From positions 1,979,698 to 2,043,697 of the forward strand of contig VXBM01000045.1 of NCBI GenBank assembly GCA_013400155.1: a DNA stretch of 64,000 bases. The letters run 5' to 3'. Origin of the DNA: Helopsaltes ochotensis. Its lineage: Eukaryota; Chordata; Aves; Passeriformes; Locustellidae. The notes beneath the pieces were generated by a model. It made no database searches, had not been told where the DNA came from, and was given only the letters and a program-made list of their open reading frames with translations. The stretch's first letter is position 1. The number at the start of each line of letters is the position of its first letter. Positions 41,785 through 53,600 of this stretch are shown here, in pieces. The position numbers were made by a program, and so were the translations under genes.

Positions 41785-42300
41785 GACAGGCCCAACAGAG
41801 TTGCAGGCAGGGATCAGGACAGAGCCACCTGCTTAGAGCAGCCCTGAGCGTGGTAAAAAGGTCTGAAAACGAGCTGAAGGCGAGTTCTGTTTGCAGCCCT
41901 GTAACTGCACCAGTCACACAGAGAGCTTGCAAGTCCCTCTGCTTTTGGGTTGCTTTTGCATGTCCCAAAACAAGGTTCAACCTTGCTGTTTTTGCAGTGC
42001 AGCCCAGCCCAGAAGAGGCCAGCGGCTGTGTGCCGTGTCCTGCCGCGGGCAAACCAGCTCAGGGGGCTGGGGACAGATCTTGGGGGGAGGCTGCAGCCAG
42101 GGCAGAGCTGCTGAAACAGCTCTGTGTGGGGCTGTGCTGTTCTGCTCGGGTTCCCTTTCTGTTTTGTGGCACTGTGGGCTTCCCTCTTGGATCTGCCTCT
42201 TTGCTGTGGGATGCTGGAGCAGGGGGAGCCTGAGAAACCGCACTTGTGATGGGGAGTGACAGCACGGGCAGGGGAGTGTGCAGTGGAGGATGTCACAGGG
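41785..42300. other. GC-rich islet inside AT-rich intron 3
   Basis: A ~500-base block with clearly higher G+C and more CpG (about ten) than its surroundings. Overlapping ORFs are open in several frames, the longest antisense (160 codons, 41814-42296), which is what GC-rich DNA produces by chance; no product is recognised. It contains a perfect short dyad, CAAGGTTCAACCTTG (41971-41985). It could be an old retroelement fragment, an intronic regulatory island or a minor promoter. Confidence 0.4.
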
Positions 42301-42362
42301 TGTGAATTGTGACTGGGCTCTAATTGATGGAGAGGGGTGTAATCAAAGGTCTTATTCCTCCC

Positions 42363-42380
42363 TTTTTTTTTTTTTTTTTT
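42363..42380 (+). repeat. Poly(T) tract, 18 T
   Basis: Eighteen consecutive T residues about 60 bases beyond the GC-rich islet. On the minus strand it reads as a poly(A) tail upstream of the islet in that orientation, so it does not by itself make the islet a processed copy. Confidence 0.9.
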
Positions 42381-43584
42381 GAAAGGACTTGGTAATTCCT
42401 CAGCACATTGTGGTCATTTCTGTATTATTTATAGCTATGCAAGATCTTGTAGGTGAAGACAAGCAACTTGAATATGAGTTGGCAGGAGTCCAACAAAATC
42501 CAGGGGAAGATGGACCTAGAGAGGGAGGAGAGATGACTTTTGCAGCTGCATTTTGGTAGCAGTTTGGATTTGGAGGCGGAAAGGCCAGATTGGAACCGAC
42601 TGCAACTGACAAGGAGAAAGCTGATTTGCCTGCAGGGTAGTATCACTAATTGTCGTTTAGCTGGTGGGAAAGACAATAAAACCTTACTATAAAGTTGTGT
42701 GTACGGTGCAGGTGTCTGTGCATGTGGTGAAACTGAAGCTTAAGTGGCTGAGATCATACAGAACAGGAACAGCGTAACACCTGTCCATTCCTTGATAGCA
42801 TTAATGGTATAGAAATATTTGTTATCAATAGGAGAACAGAAAAAAAGTAATTGCCTTGCAAATCTTATTGTCTCCTTCTTGTGCTCAGCCAAACTCAGTG
42901 TGTCTTAGTGAGCTTGGGCATAACCAGTGAAATCTCTACTACTATCTATTGCTTTACTCTGGTATGCAAAATAATAGTGAAAAAAATCCAATTCTAGGTA
43001 GTGCTTAAAAAGTTAAATTACTTGAAAAGAACAGATATTCTTGTGAGAGGGACTTAGTACTTCTTGTCAAAGGATGTGATTCTTTTCTACTTTTTTCTTT
43101 TCCCTTTTGTTTGATTCCACTTTTGTGATATCTGCCATTACAATTCTTTTAAGTAGTGTTCTGAAGAGATTCAGAGTCTTGATGGGTTGTTGGCCAACCT
43201 GCTCACTTTTCTCTTCTCTCCCTATGTATAGATTATAGGATATCAGTAGTTACCTCAAAGTCCTTCAGACTGAATTTCTTGAATACTGCTTTGCCTTTGG
43301 AGTTGCTGCCATTGTCTGGTTTGTTCTTAGCTCTTCCCTGATTCTTCTGCCTAGCTGGTGCCCAGTGTGTTTTGCAGGCAAGTCTCCAAGCACTCCAGTA
43401 GCCAAATGGATCTCCCAAGGCACAGACAGCATTGTTTCCTACTAGAATAATTTTCACTTTTTCCAGACTACAAGTAATGCATATTTAGAACAACAGAGTG
43501 TCCAACCTAAAGCAAACATTATGTTAAGGTGAAACATGATGTTACACCTTTGACCAGGTTTGGTTTTTTGGTTATTTTTGATTG

Positions 43585-43613
43585 TTATTTTATTTTATTT
43601 TATTTTTATTTTT
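43585..43613 (+). repeat. (TTTTA)n simple repeat
   Basis: Several consecutive TTTTA units with one TTTTTA unit, followed by T-rich sequence. A plain microsatellite, likely length-variable. Confidence 0.9.
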
Positions 43614-43837
43614 GCTTTGTTTTTGTTTTCCTTAAATGAGGGGAATAGAGAGGACTCATTTATCTAGCCTTTACTAAAGCTATTAGATAAAATGCCATAG
43701 TGAAAATTACCTTAGAGGAGATGTGGTATCGTGTTGGATATGAATAAGGAATGGAATAACTGATGGTGCTAAAAGAGAAATATTAGCCTAGAAAAGATTA
43801 CCCGCACAGTTCCCTGGGACTAGAGTTTCAGTAATGT

Positions 43838-43850
43838 GGGGCGGGGGGGG
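43838..43850 (+). repeat. G-run
   Basis: GGGG-C-GGGGGGGG in otherwise AT-rich intron. Short homopolymer with weak G-quadruplex potential. Confidence 0.8.
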
Positions 43851-46800
43851 TGTGGAAATTGGGCTCATTACTCTTCATATAAGTGAAGATAAGATAAAAT
43901 TGAGAGGAACTGTCAACAGAGATGAGTATGAGAATAATATAATAATAACTGCACGACCTGGAAGATGGGAGTAGTAAGACAAAGTGCATGGTCACGCACA
44001 TAAGGGCCACTGGCAAATATTTCTTTTTCGAGCTAGTAATTGGAAATAAGATAATGTAGAACTCAATTTTATCTTACTGGTACTTCTGAGGTCTAGTACA
44101 GAAAAAAACATTCAGAAAACAATGGAGAAAGTTTCTCAGCCTAAATGGGGAGCAAGCATTTCTTTTTTAAGAGGTTGATTTTTTTTCTGTGGCTGAGGAA
44201 AGGTGCTAGTTTCTGCCTTTCACTGAGGCTGGAAAAGGGTTAGCAATAGTATTTCAAGACACTGTAGGCGCACCAGTAGCTGTATTGGCCTTCAGTTGAT
44301 CATCGTATGGAAATTAGAGAGGCTGGTTTTAGCCACAGTTTGAGTAAAGTCCTGGAGTTGCAGCCCAACAGCAGTCTTGGGAGGGGCAGCAAACTGATGT
44401 CCTTTAGTAGGATACACAATCATTTATAGAAATGTGATGCTGTCACAAGTCTGTATTTGGAGCCTCAGGAGCTCCATTCCTGAACTAACTGCATTTTTTT
44501 GGAGTACCAGTTGTGGGGAAATACATGCCATGCTGGTCATGTACATATATTTATGTTGTTTAACACATTGGCAGAAATGGTATCTCCAATGTTTAACTAG
44601 CTTTTGTATGTTAATTTGTGTGCTTTAATAAATATTCATGAAAGTAATATATGAAATTATAGTAGATTCAGGGACATCCCTAGCCTTTATTACTTGCTGA
44701 AGTGTTTGTGCATTGCTCATTTGGCTTTCTTTTTCTCCTTGTTACAATAATTTTTCTTAGCTGTTATTAACCTATTTGTTTGAAATAAAATTCCTTCCAT
44801 TAACCCAGCATTTCATGGATGACATGCATAGATGAAGAAAATGTCCAGCCTTTTTTTGCCAGTGAGCTGGAATGCAAATGCATCCATATACTGTTCAAGT
44901 TGGTTTGGCAATAGCTCTGTAACTTTATAGGTTTATATGCTTACACTAGGATGGTTCCTGCTGTTTTAAGTATTGTCCAGAGGATATATTTTCTTAAATG
45001 AAAATTGCTTGAGGCTATTAATTTTTTGTGTGACAAGTGAAGGTATCAATTATTTTCTCTTATTCCCTGTATGGAATAGGAAATGTTAATAAAACTCAAC
45101 TTCTGATCCTCCTGATTAGTGAATTTTTGATGACCATGCTGAAAATCATTGTGGATCAAGAAAATGCTTATTTTACTCTTTAAAGGTTACACACAGGACA
45201 CAAAATGGGTGAGAAATAAAAAGGAGAAGGTACTGAGAATGCATATTATTTATTAAAATTTAATTCCAGTTTTCATTAAGCATGGTATTATGCAGATCCA
45301 CCCACTCCCTCCTTTTGTCCATCTCTGTTGTTTTGTCTGGCCTTATGTTTTCAGTCCAAGGATTTGGTCTCAAACTACTGAAAGCAAAAGCGTTGGGATG
45401 TCACCGTGGAAAGTCTTCTGCTGACTTCAATAAGTCTCATTTAAATCATGAAACAGTTTTCTCTTTCTTTACATAAAGGTGAGGTGTTTTATAACTAACA
45501 ATTTGAAGGCTGTTGCACTGCAACTTTGATACATGCAGTGATGACAGGATTGTGCCCTTAGGAGTCTAGGAAAGCAGAGGATTGAGTTGACTTTGTTCTG
45601 CCTCTGAGACTGGATGCTGAAGAGTGGGGCACTGCTAATTTCCACTTCAATTAGACTCCATTTTGCACATGACACTTTTTGAAGGATCTGCTTGGTGCCA
45701 TGAAAGGTTTACATCAGGTAGAAGCTGCTTACTTTAAATCTTCTGCCCCCATGTAGTGTATGTTTGAATTTCATGTTTCCCTTAGGCCCAGAGTTTTTAT
45801 CCAGAGGGTCTCCAGGTTTCTTTTTGTCTTTCTGAGGTGCAGTTAAGCACCAGGATTCAGGCAGGAAGGTGACAGCTCATAGCCATGAGACATTAAAGCT
45901 TAGCTGTGTGTCAGCTGAATCTGACTTTTTGTGAAGAGTGAATAAAACTGTTCAAATATTTTTGCTGAGTTGAACTTGCTGGAGCATGGGATTTTTTTCT
46001 CCTAGAAAAAGCCTTTTTGTTCTTATTTTGGAGAAATATTTTGAACAGATTTTCTGAGGTGGAAGAGGTCCTTGATAACACTGCAGGGAGACAGCATTAG
46101 GCATCCATTCAGAGTTACCTGACAGGTATGTCCTGTGCCTGGATTGTTCCCTCTACTTTATCTGGCAGTATTTTGGCCTAAATTCATAACTAAGATAAAA
46201 GCTAGCACATAAGCATGGAAACAGAAGACTTTTGTTTATCTTTGATGCATTTCTAGTGAGTTCTCATGTAATTTTGACTTGTTATAGTAGTGATTTTGGT
46301 ATTCCCTATTTCTGCCAAGCATAGAATCATATGAAAATAAACAATTTTTACTATTCTTAATGCTTTAATATAACTTTATAGTTTTTAACACTTGCATTTT
46401 TTTAAACTGGAAATACTTACATTTTTGTATCATTAATTAACTAACTCAGAAACTTACTGACATGTGCAGCATTCACCTTCAGAAGAAAAAGGGATGATCC
46501 ACTTGGCACAAGTAGCAGAACTCCTCTGCTTAGAAATCTTCCCTTTGTAGATAAGGTCATTTGAGGATACTCTGTGGTTGCTCATATTTGAGAAGAAGTC
46601 ACTATTAAGGCTGAATTGAGGTAAGAGTTTGCCAGCCATAAAATGGATGGCTTGAAAGAGGGAAACACATCCTCAGTGTGTTTTCAGATAAATGCCCAGG
46701 ACTTTCGTAGGTGGTGGCTGTGAATGGACAGGGCAATTGAGCTGGGTGCCCCCTTGCTGTTTGGGTCTGGGTGACTTCTCTTGCTCTCAGTGTCTCCCTG

Positions 46801-49800
46801 CTGAGATCCTTTTTGAGTCTGGACTCTTACTAAGACTTAAGTTTCCCTCGTGTTCAGCGTGACCCGTCTCATGCGTTGATGCAGAGCTTTGAGGGTCGGA
46901 TCCTATGTTATGTGATAAATGCTAAGCTTTCCAAATTTAGACCCAGACAACTGTAAGCTGTACTCTGCATGCTTTAGCCCTGCAGGACTTCGGGGTAGGG
47001 GAAGATTTGTTAATGCCTATCTCCTCTGTGTAATTAGATAGTGCTTTTGTAAAGTGCTGTGAGATCTTGGGCTGGGTGAAGCATCACAAAGTTAATAGAT
47101 CTCTTGCATTATCACAGCATACTTAAATCATTCTCTCAACACCGCCCTTTGAAGATTTCTAGAGGTGTGTGCCCCACTAAACAAAAATAAAGATAATGGA
47201 ACTTGTTTCTATATATTTGTTATTTTGGCATTATTTTAAGATTTTTAGTGGGTTATATCATGAGTAAAAACATCAGTGTATATTGCTTATTATAAATCTG
47301 GAAGTGCTGTGGTTTCTAAATGGCAGGGTAATGGACTTGGGAGGTCTTTAACTTTTCTGAAACTGATATTTTAAAAGCTTCATATGTATTTGCTGGAAAT
47401 TTTAATGAAATATATCAGATTGGTACTAGTTGTCAGTCAGACACAGACAAGGCATTAACACACCACCTCCTGCCAAGGTTGGTCTGATAACCATAGAGTT
47501 CAGGTAAAGCTGAAAGGAACTGATGTCAATCTACTTGGATGCTAAGTTCGTTTCAGGCTTGTGTTAGGAGTCCTTGATGGAAGACCAGAGGCAGTGTATA
47601 TGTGCATGTATGTTTTTAGGGATTTACAACCCTTTCAATGACAAATGTTTTTGTGCTGCTTTTTGAAAATACCTTTTTTTAAGGCACATCTAGAAATGTA
47701 ACCCATTGACTGATCTACAGGTAGCTTTTTAGATCTACCTTCCTTTCTTGTCAGGTTAATAGTTATGGCAAAATCAAATGGGGCTATCTTTTTATTGCTA
47801 CTATGTTTTCAGCAGTAGCAGGCCTTTTTTGCATAAGTGGGATTATTGGGTAAGCTTTTGGGGTTTTTAAATGCAGTTTTATGAAGAGGAGACCACATAA
47901 TTGTTCATGATTCCTTTTTTAACAACACATTTCTCTTATCTCTGTAATTTATTTTTAGAGCTATCACCTGGAAATAGTCTGGCTTCACTGGAAAATAAGA
48001 ATTGACTTCAAGGCAATAGTTGTTCATGTATTTGTTCAAATCCACTCACTAATGGCCTTCAGTTTGATTTATAAACCAGCTCTCTCTTATCGTACAAACT
48101 TTAATAGTTAGCTTTTGTTCATGGAGAACTGAGTGAAGTCAGTTTTCACTGAGACAACACTACTGAAATAACAAAATGAACAAGCTATGACTGAAAAGAG
48201 CCTTAAATATAAATGTTGTGATTGTGACAGGGCTAATGTTTGAATTTATAAAGGAATTTAGATAAGCAATATGATGTAATGCTTTCAGAATTTAAAAGAA
48301 AATAATTTTATTTTTAGACCAAAGGATTCTGAGTAATTGGTTTGAATATGTGAATAAGAGCATAGAAAGTTTGTGTGAAAGAGCTGTAGAACCCCAATGT
48401 GGCAGTTTTAAATGGTTGAGAAAGTAGTATGTACAGGCTCAGGAATTCCATAGTTAAAGAGATTTGCAGCCTTTGGGACTTCTACGATCATTGTGCATTT
48501 CTGGATGTTATTCTCCTGCTTGGTTTTCACGTGCCAGTGGGATTGCAGTGGTTTTCAGGTGCACACATCCCTGTGCATGGATGTAGAGTGCATGGAAGGT
48601 TCCAGACTGACAGTTTGCTTCCTGGCATTTGAGTTCTAAAGTCCATGTTCAATGGTTTGTAGAGGGAGATGGCAGGAGACAACAGCTCTGATCCAGCAGC
48701 TGAGATCTGCTGCAGTGCTGCTGTGGGCTGTACTGAATTTTGTAAGTCAAGGACCTGAGGGTTTCAGTGGAGAAATTCTCCATTGCTTTTTTGCTTTGAA
48801 CAGTGGCCTGAAGCTTAAGGATAGTCTCTGTGTTAACTGGCTCGAGTAGATTTCACTGGGTGATCCTATCAGCTTGAGTAGATGCATAAATGCTGCATAT
48901 GTACATGGCCTGTATTGGTATCAACCCCCCAAATAACATCTAAGATAATTGCTATTTTCCTGCCTTCATAAGCAACAACTGAACACTGAAGTCCTCGGTA
49001 TTAACCTTTGGAAAATCACCTTTGATTGATTGTGAAAGTACTTTAAATGGCAACGTTGACACACTAATAGTAAATGTTGTCAAATTGGTCCTGGTATTTC
49101 CAGAGATAGCAAATTATTTCTGCAAATTTCTAATTCAGTCATGGTTCCTCTGTGTAGCACAGGATGTTACTAAAGACTTTGGAGTGAAAGGAAGGCATAG
49201 ATCTTTGAGTGCTGGGGACTCTGTTTTTGGAATAATTAAAATTATGCACAGTTAGACCACTTGGTCCAAGAAGAGGTTGAGTTCTTGCTCCTTGCAAACA
49301 CAATGCTTTTATCTACATTTCAGCTTAAGTAGGTGCTGAAATAAAGATTAATACAGGATAGAAATGTAGCATATGTGGCACCTCTTCCTGTAGGAACAGT
49401 GCTCCTGCAGTAGGACTAGGGACTGATACTGGGGCTCTCAACCTAAAGGCTGGGTGTTGCTGCTCCTGAGAGAACAAAAATAGCCATTGAAACTAGTGGG
49501 AACTCATAATAAAGATTGTAGGATACAGATCTATATTTTTTGATTCAGAAGGGTGATAGGGTTTCCTGCAATACAAGAAGAAAGACAAAACTCTTTCTGT
49601 TCCAAAGTCCATTGACTATGGAGCTTGGAGAACTGTGGTGCTAGCGCACCTATAAAAATACATTGCAGGGAAATGAATCAAGCTGTAATTTTTAAAAAAT
49701 GAGTAGGTTTTGTGGTACCTTTCAAAGGGACAGTGGAACAGACTGACAGGGAAAAAATCCAAACCATGTATTGCACCTAACTGCTGAAAAATGTGGGATG

Positions 49801-50630
49801 GGATGACTCATAGTGATAGGGATTGGAGTCTTTTATTCCAGAATTATTGGTTCAAAGTCAGTACTGTACTTCCCTGAAAGAATTGGAGGAGAATAAGATA
49901 GTGATTTCTATCCCCTTAGATGCTAAAAAGAAGAATTAATGCTAAGTGTTTTATGTCACCTTAGAGTTTGTAGACTTCTAAGTTAAAAGAAATACACGTA
50001 AATAAGTATTCTATTTGAAACTTGAATTTGCCAAGAATCTTCGGGACCTTTTTCTCTTTTTATGTTTTCCTTGTTTATGATGAAGGGTGATGTAACATAA
50101 TTGACTGCAGTTTATGGCATCAAAATTTTCTCATCTTATCTTTCCCTTTGGAGAAGGGTTTATAGTTTGTGTCTTAGACTCACAGACATATAAAAATGTA
50201 GTAACACTTCTGGTTCACTTGACAGAGCACGTGCTCTAATAGGCACACCCTACTCTGGCAGATATCTGTAACAGATTCCCACTCTGGTTGCTGATTCCCA
50301 CTAGGCATAGGGGAACCCGAAATGGGTACATGCAACAACAGAGCAGAAAGAAGGTAAAAGAGCTCCCATCAGGTGATTCTGTGCACGGTGCAGAAAATTC
50401 TCGAGTATTTTTACTGCATGGAGAGGGGGTCCTTCACTGCTATTCTCCACTGTTAGGAGGCCTGGGCTGAATGCCTTCATTCAGAGATGAAATGCGCTCA
50501 GGTTTCACCCCTGCTTTATTTTTATATATGATGTTATGTGGCTTCATAGGAGAAAACAAAGCAGGAGCCATCCCTGAAAATCTTTTTTTTTTTTTAATAA
50601 GCTTCATCCATGACATCATAAATCACTTCT

Positions 50631-50648
50631 GGGCGGGGGGCGGGGGGG
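50631..50648 (+). repeat. G-rich tract with quadruplex potential
   Basis: GGGCGGGGGGCGGGGGGG: three G-runs separated by single C residues, with enough Gs for four G3 stacks on the + strand. It also contains GC-box-like GGGCGGGG words. It lies alone in AT-rich sequence. Confidence 0.75.
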
Positions 50649-51066
50649 ATGTGGAATTTAAAAATAAGACAACCCTTAAAATGCCTTTTCTCATGTGTGA
50701 GCAGTGATGTAATGAGAGCATAGGGTTTTTAAAATAATTTATCATGAAGTAATTGTCATCGTTCCCATGCTGCATTTTTCTCTATAAGATTAGGAAGCAA
50801 TGGCATTCTTTATGCTTAATGGCACAAACAATTATAGTACTGACTTGGCACTGGTTTGCTGCTTTGGCTGGCTCTGATGCTGCTGGTTTTTAAATTGGCT
50901 GCAAAGCAGCCTGTGGGACCGATGTATAATCAGTCGTCTGTTGGCGCGTGGTTCTGGATAGCGTTTTGCCTTTGACTCATCTCTGATTGCAGGGAATTTG
51001 CTATTGGCTGGAGCATATTGGAGAGTATGGCTGTGTGCAAGTTCCTTACGAGCTATATGCAAAGAC

Positions 51067-51076
51067 CCTTTTATGG
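51067..51076. promoter_or_regulatory. Perfect CArG box (SRF-type site)
   Basis: CCTTTTATGG fits CC(A/T)6GG exactly. It lies in a stretch (about 50920-51080) that keeps several CpGs and an AP-1-like TGACTCA word (about 50976), unlike the surrounding intron, and so might be a conserved intronic element. No function can be shown from sequence alone. Confidence 0.3.
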
Positions 51077-52545
51077 CAAAAGCAAATAGTTTCACATATA
51101 ACAGGAAAAAAATGCACCATCCCAATTTACTCTTTCATTGCTCCTTGGGCTTTCTTTCTGAATTTAATATTATAAACCCTTTCTAATGTTCCAAGTTCAA
51201 AATCTGTGTGGCTGGGTTTTGCCAAACTGTGCTTAGACATTATGCTGCAGAAGTTGAGGCTGAACCAAACTGAGCATCCTTGCAGTATTCTTCTGTGGCT
51301 GAAATGACTTCAGCCTCTGTAAATGTTTCTTGGGGAGCATGGTAAGAGCCTAAGCAAGGAAATAGGAGGAGACAGGCCAGGTCATTAATATTGTAGTGCC
51401 TTCCTTTTAGTACATTTATGTTTCCCCTTAGGCAGAGACCTTTGGGAGTTGGAGAGTCCATCAGTTTTGGAGATCACATTGACTTGAAAATGGAGATAGT
51501 GGCTGAAGGATTTGTAAAGAAGCTCAGTGTGCCAATTTGACCATCTCAGAATGTCAGTGCTGCACCCTGAAGTGGGTAGGGCTTCGTAAACTTCTGTTAT
51601 ATCAAGATTTATACCCTTCAACTGTCTGTGTGTGATTACAAGTCACATCTGGCCTATCACATCTGTGCAAAGCATAGTGCAAATAATTATTTGTAGCAGT
51701 ACTTAAAGTGCAGTGAAAAATGCTATTTATTTCTGTGCTGGAGGTAGGGGGGGCTTACCTGTAAGATATAAGGCTGAAATCTGGGAATACTGCACTGTGG
51801 CTTGAAGAGCAGCATTCACATAGTATTTTCTGAGGGAAAACTCAAACCTTTTGTTCAGAATTGAAAGAAGAAAAATGAAATAAAGAGGCTAGTAAAGGAG
51901 CAAAGCTATCTGTACAGTCAGCATTCATAATGTCTTTTCACTTGTCATTTTGTTACTTTGACTCCTCTTCCTTGATATCTCCTGCCTGAACATGTGTGAA
52001 ACAGTCTGTCTTTATCTGGGAAGCAAAAGCTGTGCACACCTAATAATGGACCAGGAAAAAAACACACCTCCTCCTCTGTTTCTGTGATCATCAACTTCAG
52101 TCCAGTTTTTAAAACCTTTAAAGAGCTGTTAATATGGTGGGAAAGATGGCCTTTTAGTTGTACTCCCTAACTTATCAGCTTCTCCAAATATATACCCACT
52201 TTTCCCTTTCTGACTTTTTCTTTGCCCTGATACCAGTACTCTGCATCGACGCTGGGCTTACCAGTGAGGCTGGTTGCATTTTTTTCTCTTGCTGTCTTAC
52301 TTCTGCTGTATTTAAAAATACCTTTTCACCAGTTTTAGGTGTTAATTTCTGTCAACTTAATCTTAATGGGTCTTGTGTCAATATATTGTGTCATTTTTTG
52401 AAACTTGTACAGGTTTTTGTAGTGAATGCTTACCACAGACACAATTAAACCCAAGCAAGCAAAAACCTTTCAAATTTGAAGGATTATATACAAATAATTG
52501 TTTTCCAAGTTAATAACATTATGTATTATTTTATGTTTGGAACAC

Positions 52546-52850
52546 TATCATGGTTTGACATAGTTTGGCTTTTGTTAGAGAGAGATTTAGAGTTTTTCCC
52601 TGTCAGGACCTTGGGTTGTTTTGATAGGGACAGGCACCTATCACCGTAGTGTTTGAGATATTGACAAGGTTTGTGTCCATTCAGAAACGTCTTTGGAAGT
52701 GCACATATAAAGCTGACTTTGCTTCCTACTTCCTTTTTCGTTCCTGGGCAGCGAGTTGGTAATATCTCAGCCCGGCTGGGCTGCGTTTCTTCCCCCCCCT
52801 CCTCCCCCTTCCTTGTGGTGGCACCCTCACTGGTATTACAGAGTAAAAGT
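52546..52850 (+). mobile_element. Probable degenerate solo LTR of an avian endogenous retrovirus
   Basis: The block begins TATCATGGTTTGACA, close to the start shared by many bird retroviral LTRs. It has a TATA-like TATAAA at 52706-52711, then a GC-rich pyrimidine stretch, and an ACA end near 52840 followed by AGTAAA. About 300 bases long, with no coding sequence. No clear target-site duplication was found, so exact ends are uncertain. Family naming needs a repeat library. Confidence 0.45.
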
Positions 52851-53402
52851 GTTTGAATTAATGGTATATTGCAGTGTGTTTAGACAACCACACAATGGCT
52901 GAGGAGAACCTGTGGGGTCTGCTGCATCCAGAACTGTTTTGGCTCTTTGCACAGGGATGACTGTATTGAGCCATATTAATTCTAAAGCTGCAATTACTGC
53001 AAAATGAAAACATAGCCCGTAAAGTTATTTGGGTAGATATTTCTGATAGATGCTCTGTGGACTGAGCTGTTACCACAGCCTGGAAGTCGTAACACGCTCC
53101 AGTGTTTGAACCATGCTGTGTATTATCCAGCTTATTGTATCCATTTTCTCCCAAGTGCAAGAGAAGCCAAGAAAACTTTCATTAAACAAGTGATCCTGCT
53201 AATTTAAGGTGGAACGAACTAGTGTGAAGTAATAATTTGGCTTTGGTTGCTTTACAGTAGTGCCTCCTGGAATGACCTGCTGTCAGGTTGTGCAGGAGCT
53301 GGAGCTACTGGTGGACATGTGAGAAGTACTTTATTAGAACTGAGTGGCAATGACGGAAGAATCAGTGTTGCTAATGCATGCTTATTATTTTAACTCTCCA
53401 AG

Positions 53403-53600
53403 TGCCTCCCAGCACATGGTCTGTTTCTGGTGCTGTCACGCTGCCCATTAGAGCAACAGCTCTTTAATAGTCCGAGCAGAAATCATTCTGCCTGCTTGGT
53501 GCCAGAGGAGATCCTGTTCAGCGCTGCTGTCTTATCACTACTCTCTGACGTGGTGGAACAATGCTTCATCCCAGTCAGGGACGTTGAAGATTTGAATAAG
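53403..53600 (+). other. Exon-like open window in intron 3
   Basis: A 198-base segment, open for 66 codons, between an acceptor-like AACTCTCCAAG and a donor-like AAG|GTCAGG at 53601. The open frame is phase 0 at both ends, compatible with the phase 0 end of the exon at 29484. The peptide includes PVRDVEDLNK at its end and five cysteines, with no recognised domain. The acceptor is weak (AAG). No counterpart is known to me in ADAMTSL3, so chance is the default explanation. Confidence 0.15.

Noticed and set aside
41814..42296. 160-codon ORF on - strand
   Set aside because: Overlaps several other open frames in a GC-rich block; no recognisable protein and no start or splice evidence.
46318..46336. 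ATAGAATCAT word resembling a minus-strand CR1 end
   Set aside because: Only about ten bases match; no adjoining CR1-like sequence.
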